The notes: generated by a model not told the origin, from the sequence alone. DNA of 64,000 bases from Chitinophaga deserti (GCF_003149455.1 NZ_QFFK01000001.1:749935-813934), one strand, 5' to 3'; positions 16,230 to 25,607 are shown, numbered from the stretch's first letter. Numbers and translations: made by a program.

Positions 16230-19200
16230 TCAGAAGGAGAAGTTGAGATTCACGCCATAGCTTTTCACGGAAGGCGATTGCAAACCGTTATTGCCTTCGA
16301 TGAACTGGTCGAGGTCGATGTTCTTGTGCTTCGTGAAATACATCAGGTTACGCGCTACCAGCGATACATTGGCTGATTTAAACGGCGTACGTGTAAGCTT
16401 GCTGGCCGGCAGTGTGTAAGTGATGGATACATCCCGGAGCTTTACGAAAGTCTGATCAATGATATTGCTGATATCGGCCCCGTTCAGGTTGTAAGCCCAG
16501 TCCTGGAAAGTTGTTTTATTGGTATTGGGCGCAAACTCGCGCGTATCGGAGATGATATTACCATCACCATCACGCTTCAGTTCGCCTTTTGTTACCACTA
16601 CACCATCGCCCGTCCAGTGAGGAATGGGCTTCTTGGTTACAGGATCGCGGAGTGCGTCTTTCTCTCTTTCAGGAACACCTGCTCCCGGATGGCGGCCGCC
16701 TTCCCAGAGTTTCTTGTTTACATAGTTCAGTGTTTTACCGCCCACGCGCCCGTCGAACAGGAAGGTAACCCGCCAGTCGACGTACGTAAACGTATTGCTC
16801 AGGCCACCAAACCAATCGGGTGTGAAATAGCCCACTTTCTTCGGCAGGGGATCGCGCACCGGCAAACCATTGGTGCCATACACGATCTTACCATCGGGAG
16901 AACGGTAGAAATCAGTGGTGTAATAAGCATCGGAACGCTCTCCCACTTTGATGTTCCCCAGCTTCTGCTGGTTGCCGTAAATCTCTTTCAGGATGGGCTT
17001 ATAGGTAGTCCAGTTAGCTAACAGTTCCCACTTGAATTTCCCTGACGATACAGGCGTACCCATCACGGAAACCTCAACGCCGCGGCGCTCATACTTCAGG
17101 CCGTTCAGCTTTTTAGCGGTATAGCCCGATGCTTCGGATACGGGGTTATCAAACACCTGGGGGCCATCCACACTACGGTACAGGCTCAGGTCGAACCCGA
17201 TACGGTTCTTCAGGAAGCGCATATCTGTTCCCACTTCCACAGATGAGCTGAAGGCCGGCTCGATCTGGTCGTTGAAGATCTTATCTGCATAGGTGGCCGA
17301 TGGCATATTGTTCCAGCGGGTACCGAGAGAATAGTTGGCGATGTTGGAATAGAGATCCAGATCACCACCCACACGCGCCCAGGAACCACGCACTTTCCAG
17401 AAGCTGATAAAGCCGGGCAGCTTCACCATGTCAGACACTATACCGCTCAGTGATACCGAAGGATAGAAGTACGTGTTATTGCTTATAGGCAGGGTGGAAG
17501 ACCTGTCCATACGACCGGTAAGCCCCAGGAAGAGGTAGTTGCGGTAAGCGAGGTCCACTGCTGCATAGGCGCTCCCCACCTGCTTGGTAGCGGTGTAGTT
17601 GGTGGGCTTGCGCTGCTCGCTTGTATTCTCGAAGTTATACCACATGGGGATGAGCAGATCCGCAGTTTCGCCATAGATATTGCGCGTGTTGAGTGTACGG
17701 AGGTTGGCGCCTGCGTGGGCCGACAGCTCGAAGTGGCGGCCGAAGTCCTTATCGTATGTGAGCAGGAAGTCGGTATTATTCTCGAAATTATACGTCCACC
17801 ATTCGCGGTACTTACCTTTCAGGTTAGCCTCGTAGGCACCGGCGGAGTAAGGCAGCTTATTGCTTTCGTAGAGGTTGTTGGTATTGATATGCGTACGCAG
17901 CATGGCGTTGAAGTTCTTCGCGATTTTGTAGTTGGCGGAAACGTAGCCATACACATCGTCTTTATAATAACCGCGCAGCCATTCGTTGGCAATAAACCAG
18001 GGGTTGTTATACCGGAAGTATTCGAAGTTATACTGCTGCATCCCTACTTTACCGGGCTGCCAGTAGTTACGCAGATCGCGCACATCGAAGTCGGCTCCAC
18101 CCCAGATGGTGAGGTAGTAAATAAAACTGTTGGGGCCATATGCCAGGTTAGGAAAGTTAGGCGTGTACTGCTTATTGTAGTTCACGGTAACATCTACACG
18201 CAAACGGTCAGTAAGATTCACGCCGCCGGCCACATTTACGTTGGTAATGTTCACATGCGTATTGGGCACCTGGCCGCGCTGATAGGTGTGTGATGCAGAC
18301 AGGCGGATGTCTGTTTTCTCGTTGCGGGAAGAGAGGGCCACGTTGGCAGTGGAAAGGAAACCGTTGCGGAGGAAGTTGCGGAGGTTATTGGGGCCGCGTT
18401 GCAGCCAGGGGGTAGGGATGGGTTTGTTTGTGGCGGGATCAATCGGGCTGTCGAACTGCGGCAGTTCTTTCCAGCCGCTGGCGGTAGAAGGATCTTTTAC
18501 ATTGAACTTAGGGCCCCACTGGTTGTAATCCACATCGTTGATACCGCCGCCTTTACCATCACCGAAGGCGTATTCACCATAATCACCCGGACCGTAATCG
18601 TTCTGGGTTTCGGGGATGGCGTTGTAGCCTGCCTGGAGCTGGTTGCTGAGGTTGAACTCCACACGGGTACCGGTTGTGCCGCGTTTGGTGGTGATCTGGA
18701 TAGCGCCGTTCACACCACGCGAGCCATAGAGCGCAGAAGCGGTGGGGCCTTTCAGGATCGAGTAGGTTTCGATGTCGTCCGGGCTGAGGTTCCAGGAGTC
18801 GGAGCTGATAGGCACACCATCTACCACGATGAGGGGCCTCACCCCGCGGAGGCGGATTTCGGGATTGCCGAACAGGTTGGAACTGGAAGCGATGAGCAGG
18901 CCCGATACTTTACCCGATAAGGAGTTGAGGGCATTGGGCTCGCGGGCCTTCACCATGTCGGACCCTTTTACTTCCTGAACGGAGAAGCCCACGGCTTTCT
19001 TTTCCTTTTTGATACCGAGGGCAGTAACTACCACTTCATCCAGCGACTTATTGTCGGTGGCGAGGGTGATGTTGATGGAAGCCTGTGCGTTGACGGGTAC
19101 TTCCTTTGTGAGAAACCCCAGGGAGGTAAACTGTAATACTGCGTCGGAAGCACAGCGGAGGGAGAATTTGCCGTCGCCGTCGGTAACGGAGCCGGTGTTG

Positions 19201-19358
19201 GCGCCTTTTACTTTAACGGTGACGCCTGGAATTGGTTGCTGATCTTCGGACACGACCCTGCCCGAAACCAGATGTTGCGCCCATGCATCGGCACATGGCA
19301 GCGCAAGGGCAAGCGCCAGCAGCGCTACCCTGAGAAGTGGTTGTAAAACGTGTTGCAT
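16230..19358 (-). CDS. SusC/RagA-type TonB-dependent receptor (locus 2)
   Basis: This 1042-residue protein has a signal peptide at about residues 1-27 (cleavage after AWA), a carboxypeptidase-regulatory-like domain at about 30-100 (VSGRVVSEDQQPIPGVTVKV) and the TonB-linked SLDEVVVTALG motif at 105-115. The plug contains LSGKVSGLLIASS and KGPTASALYGSRGVNGA, and the barrel ends VNLNFSF. The plug segment RLRGVRPLIVVDGVP (about 169-183) lacks roughly six to ten residues usually present between the RGV and PLxVVDG blocks of SusC proteins. This looks like a real in-frame shortening because the frame stays open. It diverges from the DUF5690-like/phnW operon with about 300 bases between the starts. 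No degradative enzyme for a glycan is nearby. Confidence 0.95.
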   Translation of the reverse strand: MQHVLQPLLRVALLALALALPCADAWAQHLVSGRVVSEDQQPIPGVTVKVKGANTGSVTDGDGKFSLRCASDAVLQFTSLGFLTKEVPVNAQASINITLATDNKSLDEVVVTALGIKKEKKAVGFSVQEVKGSDMVKAREPNALNSLSGKVSGLLIASSSNLFGNPEIRLRGVRPLIVVDGVPISSDSWNLSPDDIETYSILKGPTASALYGSRGVNGAIQITTKRGTTGTRVEFNLSNQLQAGYNAIPETQNDYGPGDYGEYAFGDGKGGGINDVDYNQWGPKFNVKDPSTASGWKELPQFDSPIDPATNKPIPTPWLQRGPNNLRNFLRNGFLSTANVALSSRNEKTDIRLSASHTYQRGQVPNTHVNITNVNVAGGVNLTDRLRVDVTVNYNKQYTPNFPNLAYGPNSFIYYLTIWGGADFDVRDLRNYWQPGKVGMQQYNFEYFRYNNPWFIANEWLRGYYKDDVYGYVSANYKIAKNFNAMLRTHINTNNLYESNKLPYSAGAYEANLKGKYREWWTYNFENNTDFLLTYDKDFGRHFELSAHAGANLRTLNTRNIYGETADLLIPMWYNFENTSEQRKPTNYTATKQVGSAYAAVDLAYRNYLFLGLTGRMDRSSTLPISNNTYFYPSVSLSGIVSDMVKLPGFISFWKVRGSWARVGGDLDLYSNIANYSLGTRWNNMPSATYADKIFNDQIEPAFSSSVEVGTDMRFLKNRIGFDLSLYRSVDGPQVFDNPVSEASGYTAKKLNGLKYERRGVEVSVMGTPVSSGKFKWELLANWTTYKPILKEIYGNQQKLGNIKVGERSDAYYTTDFYRSPDGKIVYGTNGLPVRDPLPKKVGYFTPDWFGGLSNTFTYVDWRVTFLFDGRVGGKTLNYVNKKLWEGGRHPGAGVPEREKDALRDPVTKKPIPHWTGDGVVVTKGELKRDGDGNIISDTREFAPNTNKTTFQDWAYNLNGADISNIIDQTFVKLRDVSITYTLPASKLTRTPFKSANVSLVARNLMYFTKHKNIDLDQFIEGNNGLQSPSVKSYGVNLNFSF

Positions 19359-19662
19359 AAAGGAAAGGATTAAGCGTTAGCGAAACAAAAATGGGGAGTC
19401 TGTTTAAACGAAATGTTAAGTATGGCTAAATTTAATAGTATAGAAATATTAAAATAATAATTCCTTAACGTGGCAAATTCTTCCGGTCGCCCTAAACGGG
19501 CGAATTTTGTCGAGTAGCAATTCTAGGGCCTATCTACGTGGATAATTCTTGATTCTTCAAAAAAGTTTCGTGGAATCTTTCCCGAATTTAAAGAAATTTT
19601 ATAATTTACAAATATTAAACACAAAGATGGTGCAAGGTTGGCTATACTAAACACACCGTTCT
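19359..19662. other. Divergent promoter region between susC locus 2 and the DUF5690-like gene
   Basis: This 304-base AT-rich spacer should carry promoters for both directions. I see no exact TAnnTTTG core at a good distance from either ATG and no clear operator palindrome. No open frame is convincing. Confidence 0.4.
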
Positions 19663-20991
19663 ATGTTCACCAAAAGGCTACAAGAGCCCTCGGGCTTATT
19701 TTTTATCGTATGGTGCCTGCTGGCTTCCTTCGGCACCTACTTCTGCATGTATGCATTCCGCAAACCCTTCAATACCGGGCTGTATGAAGGGCTAACCCTG
19801 TTTGGGCTGGGATATAAGACCGTGCTGATCATTGCACAGGTATTAGGATATATGGTCTCTAAATTCGCCGGTATCAAGATTATCTCCGAGCTGCAGCCCA
19901 ATAAGCGCATCCGGCTGGTAGCGGGCCTGATCCTCTTTGCAGAGCTGGCCTTACTGGGTTTTGCACTGGTACCCTACCCCTATAATTTTATGTTCCTGTT
20001 CCTGAACGGCCTGCCGCTGGGCATGGTATGGGGCGTTATCTTCAGCTTCCTGGAAGGGCGGCGCTTCACGGAAATCCTCGGTATGGGGTTAAGTATCTCC
20101 ATTATCGCTGCTTCCGGTATCCTCAAAACCATCTATCTCGAATTACACAGTCTGCTCCCGGCACTGTCCGAATTCTGGATGCCTTTCCTTATCGGCCTTA
20201 TCTTCCTCCCGCTCACCTGCCTGTTTATCTGGATGCTTTCCGTGATACCCGCTCCGGGAGAAACTGACCGCCTCCTCCGTGCAGAACGCGCCCCTATGGG
20301 CCCGGGCGATAAATCTGATATCATCCGCAACTTCTGGCCCGGCCTCATCTGCATTTTACTGATCTATTGCCTGCTCACCACCCTGCGCGATTTCCGCGAC
20401 AACTTCAGTGTGGAGATATGGAACGAGATCAGCGGCCACCACTGGAGCAAAAGCATCCTCGCGCAAACAGAATTAATATCCACCGTGATCGTAGTTGTTT
20501 GCGTTTCCTCCCTTTCCCTGATCCGCAACAACATCCGCGGGCTTTGGGCTACGCTGGGCCTTATCGCCTTTGGCCTGCTCATGACCGGGGCCAGCACCAT
20601 GCTCTTTCACCGGAATGCCATAGGCCCTTACAGCTGGATGCTGACACTGGGCACAGGGCTCTTCCTCGCATACATCCCCATTCAGGTAGCGGTGTTCGAG
20701 CGGCTCATTGCTCTGTTTAAGATGAAAGCCAATGCCGGCTTTTTTGTATATGGCTGCGATGCCGTAGGATACCTCGGCAGCGTGGGCCTTTTGCTCTACC
20801 GCGAGTTCTTTATGAAAGACCTCCGCTGGAGCCGCGTACTCATGCAGTTCAGCTACCTGCTGTGCTTCGTATGCCTCGCGCTTTTAGTTACTGCTTTCGT
20901 ATATTTCAACCGCAAACACGGCCTCCGCAAGCTGTGGGATAAACCCGAGCCTCCGGCGCCCAAACTGCATAACATTACAATACATTTATGA
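19663..20991 (+). CDS. DUF5690-like MFS-type carrier, candidate phosphonate transporter
   Basis: This 442-residue polytopic protein has about twelve hydrophobic segments and a Major-Facilitator-like look. The N-terminus is LASFGTYFCMYAFRKPFNTG, and an intracellular loop with GMVWGVIFSFLEGRR follows. From memory it resembles the DUF5690 family; the YAFRKPF motif is also reminiscent of sugar-phosphate/phosphonate antiporters of the organophosphate:Pi type. Its stop overlaps the phnW start by four bases (ATGA), so the two are translationally coupled. The simplest inference is uptake of 2-aminoethylphosphonate or a related compound for PhnW. No PhnCDE-type ABC transporter is in the window. The assignment rests on context, not on demonstrated transport. 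Confidence 0.8.
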   Translation: MFTKRLQEPSGLFFIVWCLLASFGTYFCMYAFRKPFNTGLYEGLTLFGLGYKTVLIIAQVLGYMVSKFAGIKIISELQPNKRIRLVAGLILFAELALLGFALVPYPYNFMFLFLNGLPLGMVWGVIFSFLEGRRFTEILGMGLSISIIAASGILKTIYLELHSLLPALSEFWMPFLIGLIFLPLTCLFIWMLSVIPAPGETDRLLRAERAPMGPGDKSDIIRNFWPGLICILLIYCLLTTLRDFRDNFSVEIWNEISGHHWSKSILAQTELISTVIVVVCVSSLSLIRNNIRGLWATLGLIAFGLLMTGASTMLFHRNAIGPYSWMLTLGTGLFLAYIPIQVAVFERLIALFKMKANAGFFVYGCDAVGYLGSVGLLLYREFFMKDLRWSRVLMQFSYLLCFVCLALLVTAFVYFNRKHGLRKLWDKPEPPAPKLHNITIHL

Positions 20992-22094
20992 AGAAGCTTT
21001 TATTCACGCCAGGACCATTATCTACCTCCCGCACCGTTAAAGCCGCCGCCATGGAAGACATGGGTTCGCGCGATGCCGCATTCGTAGAAACCGTGCAACA
21101 GATCCGCGACGAATTGCTGGCCCTGGCACATGTGTCGCAGGCTGCAGGATATGAGACCATACTGATGCAGGGCTCAGGTACTTTTGGCGTGGAAAGCGTG
21201 ATCAGCAGCGCCATCGGAGAAAACGACCACCTGCTCGTACTTTCCAACGGTGCATACGGCGAGCGCATCGTTAAAATGTGTACGATCCACAAACTGCCAC
21301 ATACCGTTATCCGCTTTGAAGAAGATGAAATCACCGACCCCGCTGTAGTACGCCGCCAGCTGGAGCAGCAGCCAGGCATCACACACGTGGCCTGCATCCA
21401 CAGCGAAACTACTACCGGCCTTTTCAATCCCATAGCAGAGATCGGAACTATTTGTGCGGAACATAACAAAACATTTATCGTAGATGCCATGAGCAGCTTC
21501 GGCGGCGTGGCACTCGATATGCGCGCGGCAAACATTCAATACCTGGTTTCCTCTTCCAACAAATGCATTGAAGGCATCCCCGGCTTTGCTTTCATCATCG
21601 CAGAGAAAAAGGAATTACTGAAAACGAAAGGACAGGCCCGCAGCCTTAGCCTCGACCTGTACGAGCAATGGAATGGCCTGGAAGCAAACGGACAATTCCG
21701 CTTCACCCCGCCCACCCTCAGCATCATGGCTTTCCGCCAGGCGCTGCGGGAACTGGAGGAAGAAGGCGGCATCCCTGCCAGAGAAGCGCGCTACCGCAAA
21801 AACAAGGAAACGCTCGACAGCGGAATGGCAGCCCTTGGCTTTCAGCAATATCTCCGCCCCGAAATTCAGGGACACATTATCACATCGTTCCTTTACCCGA
21901 ACGATCCTAACTTCCATTTCGAAGACTTCTACCAGCAACTCAGCAGCCGCAACTTCGTTATCTATCCCGGCAAACTGAGCAAAACCAATGCTTTCCGTAT
22001 TGGCAACATCGGCCAGATATTCCCGGAAGATGTGAGTGCGCTCGTACATGCCATTGGCGAGATCATGGAAAAACAAACCGCCACCTCCAAATAA
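20988..22094 (+). CDS. phnW: 2-aminoethylphosphonate--pyruvate transaminase
   Basis: PhnW moves the amino group of 2-aminoethylphosphonate to pyruvate, giving phosphonoacetaldehyde and alanine. The 368-residue length is normal. The start MKKLLFTPGPLSTS and the motif MEDMGSRDAAF are hallmarks of the family. The PLP lysine is Lys192 in SSSNKCIEGIPGF, and Asp166 (FIVDAMSSFGG) should hold the pyridine nitrogen. It overlaps the DUF5690-like gene by four bases and ends at a terminator. It faces phnY and phnA, which lie convergently on the other strand and would complete conversion to acetate and phosphate. Confidence 0.95.
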   Translation: MKKLLFTPGPLSTSRTVKAAAMEDMGSRDAAFVETVQQIRDELLALAHVSQAAGYETILMQGSGTFGVESVISSAIGENDHLLVLSNGAYGERIVKMCTIHKLPHTVIRFEEDEITDPAVVRRQLEQQPGITHVACIHSETTTGLFNPIAEIGTICAEHNKTFIVDAMSSFGGVALDMRAANIQYLVSSSNKCIEGIPGFAFIIAEKKELLKTKGQARSLSLDLYEQWNGLEANGQFRFTPPTLSIMAFRQALRELEEEGGIPAREARYRKNKETLDSGMAALGFQQYLRPEIQGHIITSFLYPNDPNFHFEDFYQQLSSRNFVIYPGKLSKTNAFRIGNIGQIFPEDVSALVHAIGEIMEKQTATSK

Positions 22095-22117
22095 CCATTA
22101 AACAGCACAGTAAATGC

Positions 22118-22152
22118 AAAAGGCGCTCCCGTACCGGGACAGCGCCTTTTTA
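22118..22152 (+). terminator. Terminator of the DUF5690-like/phnW operon
   Basis: AAAAGGCGCT / AGCGCCTTTT hairpin (22118-22127 and 22141-22150) with an inner CCCG/CGGG stem and a T-rich tail, 24 bases after the phnW stop. Confidence 0.9.
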
Positions 22153-22168
22153 ATTTACCGTATCCATC

Positions 22169-22196
22169 AAAAAAAACAGCCACGGAAATCCGTGGC
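22169..22196 (-). terminator. Terminator of the phnA-phnY operon
   Basis: GCCACGGA / TCCGTGGC hairpin (22179-22186 and 22189-22196). Read on the minus strand it is followed by a run of eight T, about 30 bases after the phnY stop. Each of the two convergent operons thus has its own terminator. Confidence 0.85.
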
Positions 22197-22224
22197 CGCC
22201 TCATACAAACATTAAAAGAGTACC

Positions 22225-23667
22225 CTACCAGGGCAGGGAAAATGTTTTCACATATGTAAAGCATTTCATGGCTTCGATCACACCTTCCTTGATACCCAGT
22301 CCTGAATCCTTAATGCCGCCGAAGGGCGAGCTTTCGATCCGGTAACCCGGTACTTCGTTGATGTTAACCGTTCCCATGCGGAGATTCTTAATCGCGTAAA
22401 GCGCCTTCTCCATGTCTTTTGTAACTATACCGGAAGATAAGCCGTAGGCTGTGCCATTGGCCAGTTCTACTGCGTCTTCAAGATCTTTCACTTTCATAAC
22501 AGGCGCCAGTGGGCCGAAAGATTCCTGCACTACCATCTGTGCATCGCGGGGCACATCTGTGATAACAGTAGGCTCCAGCAATGCGCCGGTGCGGCGGCCG
22601 CCGATGCGTACTTTGGCACCCTGCGCCACAGCTTTCACCACCACATCTTCCAGGTACTTCGCAGCAGGCTCGTCTATCACCGTACCAACGCGAGTTTCTG
22701 GCAACTCAGGATCACCGGCAAGGTATTCCTTCGTTTTCTCTACCAGCTTTTCCACAAACGCATCATGGATGCTTTCCTGTACCAATATGCGTTTCACCGC
22801 AGTGCAGCGCTGGCCGGAGTTGCGGTAAGCACCTTCGGCAGCGAGGGTAACGGCGAGGTCCATATCCGCATCTTCCAGGATAATGAGGGGATCATTCCCT
22901 CCCAGTTCGAGGATTACTTTCTTGTAGCCTGCCTGTTTGGCGATCAGCTTACCAACTGCCACGCTGCCTGTAAAGGAAACGAGTTCCACGCGGGGATCTG
23001 TTACCAGCACTTCCGCCACTTCTGCAGTAGGTCCCAGCAGCACGCTCAGCATAGCCGGAGGCAAACCTGCTTCATACAGCAACTCCACAAAACGGATGGC
23101 GGTAAGCGGAGTTTTCTCGGAAGGCTTCAGGATAACGGGTGTACCGGTGGCAATGGCCGGTGCAATTTTATGTGCTACCTGGTTCAGCGGATGGTTAAAC
23201 GGAGTGATGGCCACGGCGAGCGTAAGCGGCTCGCGGGTGGTGAATATTTTACGGGCTTTGCCCTGCGGGGAAATGTCGCAGGAAAAGATCTGCCCGTCGT
23301 CTTTCAATGCTTCTATCGCTGCAAAATGCAGTACATCACGTGCGCGGCCTACTTCATAGCGTGCTTCGCGGAGGGCGAGGCCGGCTTCTGAAGTGATAAG
23401 GCGTGCAAATTCTTCCTTCTTCTCTTCCAGCAGCTGCCGTGCCTTATCCAGCACAGCATAACGCTCGTAGCGGGTTTGCTTCACACTGGCAGAAAGGCCC
23501 GCCTCAATGGCGGCTTCTGTATCCTTACGTGTTGCCAGCGTTACCGTGCCAGAAAGCCGGCCGCTGTAAGGGCTGCGCACTTCCAGCTTTTGTGCGGAAG
23601 TAACGGGCCGCCCCGCGATATAACCGGTCAGGGATAAAGTGGCGTCTGGTGCGATGGTATGTGACAT
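22225..23667 (-). CDS. phnY: Phosphonoacetaldehyde dehydrogenase
   Basis: This 480-residue aldehyde dehydrogenase carries catalytic Cys288 in NSGQRCTAVKR, general-base Glu254 in LELGGNDP, and oxyanion Asn158 in PFNHP. The Rossmann GTPVILKPSEKTP stretch binds NAD(P). The superfamily alone has many substrates. The specific call rests on the gene being 11 bases after a phosphonoacetate hydrolase gene and facing phnW, the arrangement expected for the PhnW-PhnY-PhnA route, in which phosphonoacetaldehyde is oxidised to phosphonoacetate. The SGQRCT motif also fits the phosphonoacetaldehyde/lactaldehyde branch. It is the last gene of the minus-strand operon. Confidence 0.9.
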   Translation of the reverse strand: MSHTIAPDATLSLTGYIAGRPVTSAQKLEVRSPYSGRLSGTVTLATRKDTEAAIEAGLSASVKQTRYERYAVLDKARQLLEEKKEEFARLITSEAGLALREARYEVGRARDVLHFAAIEALKDDGQIFSCDISPQGKARKIFTTREPLTLAVAITPFNHPLNQVAHKIAPAIATGTPVILKPSEKTPLTAIRFVELLYEAGLPPAMLSVLLGPTAEVAEVLVTDPRVELVSFTGSVAVGKLIAKQAGYKKVILELGGNDPLIILEDADMDLAVTLAAEGAYRNSGQRCTAVKRILVQESIHDAFVEKLVEKTKEYLAGDPELPETRVGTVIDEPAAKYLEDVVVKAVAQGAKVRIGGRRTGALLEPTVITDVPRDAQMVVQESFGPLAPVMKVKDLEDAVELANGTAYGLSSGIVTKDMEKALYAIKNLRMGTVNINEVPGYRIESSPFGGIKDSGLGIKEGVIEAMKCFTYVKTFSLPW

Positions 23668-23678
23668 AAACAGGGGTA

Positions 23679-24923
23679 TTAGTTGAGGGTAGTACCGTTA
23701 ACGGTGAAATCGAATACGTCGAAGTTGCGCGGGTCGCCGCCGGCTTTGCTGCGGTATGCCGGTGTAAGCGGGTGCGAAATGAGCAGCGGCACCATTTCCT
23801 CGTACCGGCCGCCATGCGAACGAAGGCCTGAGTCGAGCGCAGTGAGGTCGTGATGCGCAGGTGTACGCCCTACCACCACATCGCGGGCACTGAGTACCAC
23901 GAGGTCGGCAATACGGTCGGCCGGCTGTTCAAGTAAATGCACGGCCATATCGCGGTTATGCACTTCGGTGATACCCGGCTGAGCCTGCAGCCATGCAGCC
24001 ACATCGCCTTCACTTACATTCTCCGGCACATGTACGGCCACATAGGAACCGAGTGCGCCATGGTGTTTCACGTAAGGGTCAGTAATGGGGCAGATCACCC
24101 GGAAGCCATCCCCGAACTTTTCGGTGAGCATGGTTTCGATATAGAGTACGTTCGGCGTTCCGTCTGCTTTCTGCTTGGCATTCATGCCATGGTCTGCCGT
24201 AGCGCCGATAACCGCACCGGCAGCCAGGAGCCTTCCGAGCTCATGGTCGATTGCTTCGTAGAAGGCCAGTGAAGGACCATCTTCCGGAGCATAAGTATGC
24301 TGCATATAGTCAGTAAGCGAGAGATAGAGGAAATCGGCCATGCCTTTCTCGATGAGGGCCACACCTGCACGAAGCACAAAAAGGCTCGCATCCGCGCTGT
24401 AAATGGCCGGAGTGGGCAAGCCGAGCACGCTTTCCACATTGCCGATGCCATGGGTGGCTTCCTGGGCCTGGTTGGCTTTCTCGGCAGAGAAGGCGATGCC
24501 GGTCATTTTATGACTGAGGATATCCCGCAGTTTTTCCTTCGCGGTTACTACCGCCACCTTACGGCCAGCATTGGCTGCGGCGGCGAGGATGGTTTCGGAA
24601 CGGAGGTAAGCGGCAGAGTTCATCATTACTTCCTCCTGCTTGTCGGTATCAAAAAAGAAGTTCCCGCAAATGCCATGTACGGCCGGGGTAACACCGGTTA
24701 CAATAGAGGAATTGTTTACGTTGGTGAACGAAGGCAGTGCCCCACGAACCATACCGCGGTAGCCGGCAAGGGTCATTTGTTTGAGGTTGGGCATGCGGTC
24801 GTGCGCAAGCGTAATATCGAGGTATTCGTCGGCAGAGCCGTCCAGGCAGATAACCACTACAGGCCGGGCTGGCGGAGTGTAGGTTTTGCCGTTTACTGTG
24901 AAGGAGCGGGTAGATATAGCCAT
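23679..24923 (-). CDS. phnA: Phosphonoacetate hydrolase
   Basis: PhnA cleaves the C-P bond of phosphonoacetate to acetate and phosphate using two zinc ions. The 414-residue protein has the alkaline-phosphatase-superfamily set: Asp28 (ICLDGSADEYLD), nucleophile Thr67 (LPSFTNVNNSSIVTG), Asp205 and His209 (SLTDYMQHTYAPED), Asp244-His245 (GATADHGMN), and a late His370 (LRSHGGRYEEMVP). This order and spacing agree with known phosphonoacetate hydrolases. It follows the XRE-cupin regulator gene by about 100 bases and precedes phnY by 11 bases, all on the minus strand. The symbol is for the hydrolase, not the unrelated E. coli PhnA. Confidence 0.93.
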   Translation of the reverse strand: MAISTRSFTVNGKTYTPPARPVVVICLDGSADEYLDITLAHDRMPNLKQMTLAGYRGMVRGALPSFTNVNNSSIVTGVTPAVHGICGNFFFDTDKQEEVMMNSAAYLRSETILAAAANAGRKVAVVTAKEKLRDILSHKMTGIAFSAEKANQAQEATHGIGNVESVLGLPTPAIYSADASLFVLRAGVALIEKGMADFLYLSLTDYMQHTYAPEDGPSLAFYEAIDHELGRLLAAGAVIGATADHGMNAKQKADGTPNVLYIETMLTEKFGDGFRVICPITDPYVKHHGALGSYVAVHVPENVSEGDVAAWLQAQPGITEVHNRDMAVHLLEQPADRIADLVVLSARDVVVGRTPAHHDLTALDSGLRSHGGRYEEMVPLLISHPLTPAYRSKAGGDPRNFDVFDFTVNGTTLN

Positions 24924-25022
24924 GTGACTGTGTTTATAAATGCTAACTTTTGAATAGTAAAAGTAAACATTTTTAATAAAGTCACCTGTTAAATTTTCAT
25001 GAACTGAATTTTTTTGACGGAA

Positions 25023-25607
25023 TTATTTCTCCCCTTCCTGGAAGAAGTAAATAACGAGGAGAAGGGCGTTATCGGGGCCGATATTGGAAGGTTTGTGGCC
25101 GAGGCGGCCGTCGAAGAAGATGGAATCGCCGGCTTCGAGGATGAATTTTTCGTTGTTGATCAGGTACTCCACGGTGCCCTGGATCACGTATTTGTATTCG
25201 TAAGCGTCGGTTTTAACGATCTGGTTACGGCGGGCATCCTTTTTCAGCTCCAGCAGTACGATATCGGTGGGGCCGCCTTTGATATTCCGGGTAAGTACCC
25301 TTTTATAGAGGAATCCTTTGGCATTTTCTTTCTCGAACGACTGGTACTGGTCTTTTTTGATGACGATTACCTTGGCGGCCTGTTTGTTCTGGTTGATGTC
25401 GTTGAAGAACTCGTTCATATCCAGGTTCAGTGCCCTGATGATGTTAACGAGTACCAGCAGGGAGGGCACGGTACGGTTATTCTCGATCTGGGAAATGAGG
25501 CCTTTGCTCACATCTGCCTTATCGGCAAGCTCCTGCACGGTGATGCCTTTAGCTTTCCGCTTCTCTTTGATTTTATGACTGATCTGTATGATGATATCTT
25601 CCTGCAT
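25023..25607 (-). CDS. XRE-cupin transcriptional regulator, probable phosphonate-island regulator
   Basis: This 194-residue protein has a helix-turn-helix of the XRE (Cro/CI) type at about residues 8-63, with VQELADKADVSKGLISQIEN as the DNA-reading part. A C-terminal cupin barrel is at about 110-190, with the conserved YEYKYVIQGTVEYLI and LEAGDSIFFDG segments. Such two-domain proteins sense a small ligand in the cupin and control a neighbouring catabolic operon. It lies 100 bases upstream of phnA on the same strand and closes the phosphonate island, so 2-aminoethylphosphonate or a breakdown product is a reasonable inducer. A promoter between it and phnA is possible but I see no strong core. 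Confidence 0.88.
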   Translation of the reverse strand: MQEDIIIQISHKIKEKRKAKGITVQELADKADVSKGLISQIENNRTVPSLLVLVNIIRALNLDMNEFFNDINQNKQAAKVIVIKKDQYQSFEKENAKGFLYKRVLTRNIKGGPTDIVLLELKKDARRNQIVKTDAYEYKYVIQGTVEYLINNEKFILEAGDSIFFDGRLGHKPSNIGPDNALLLVIYFFQEGEK

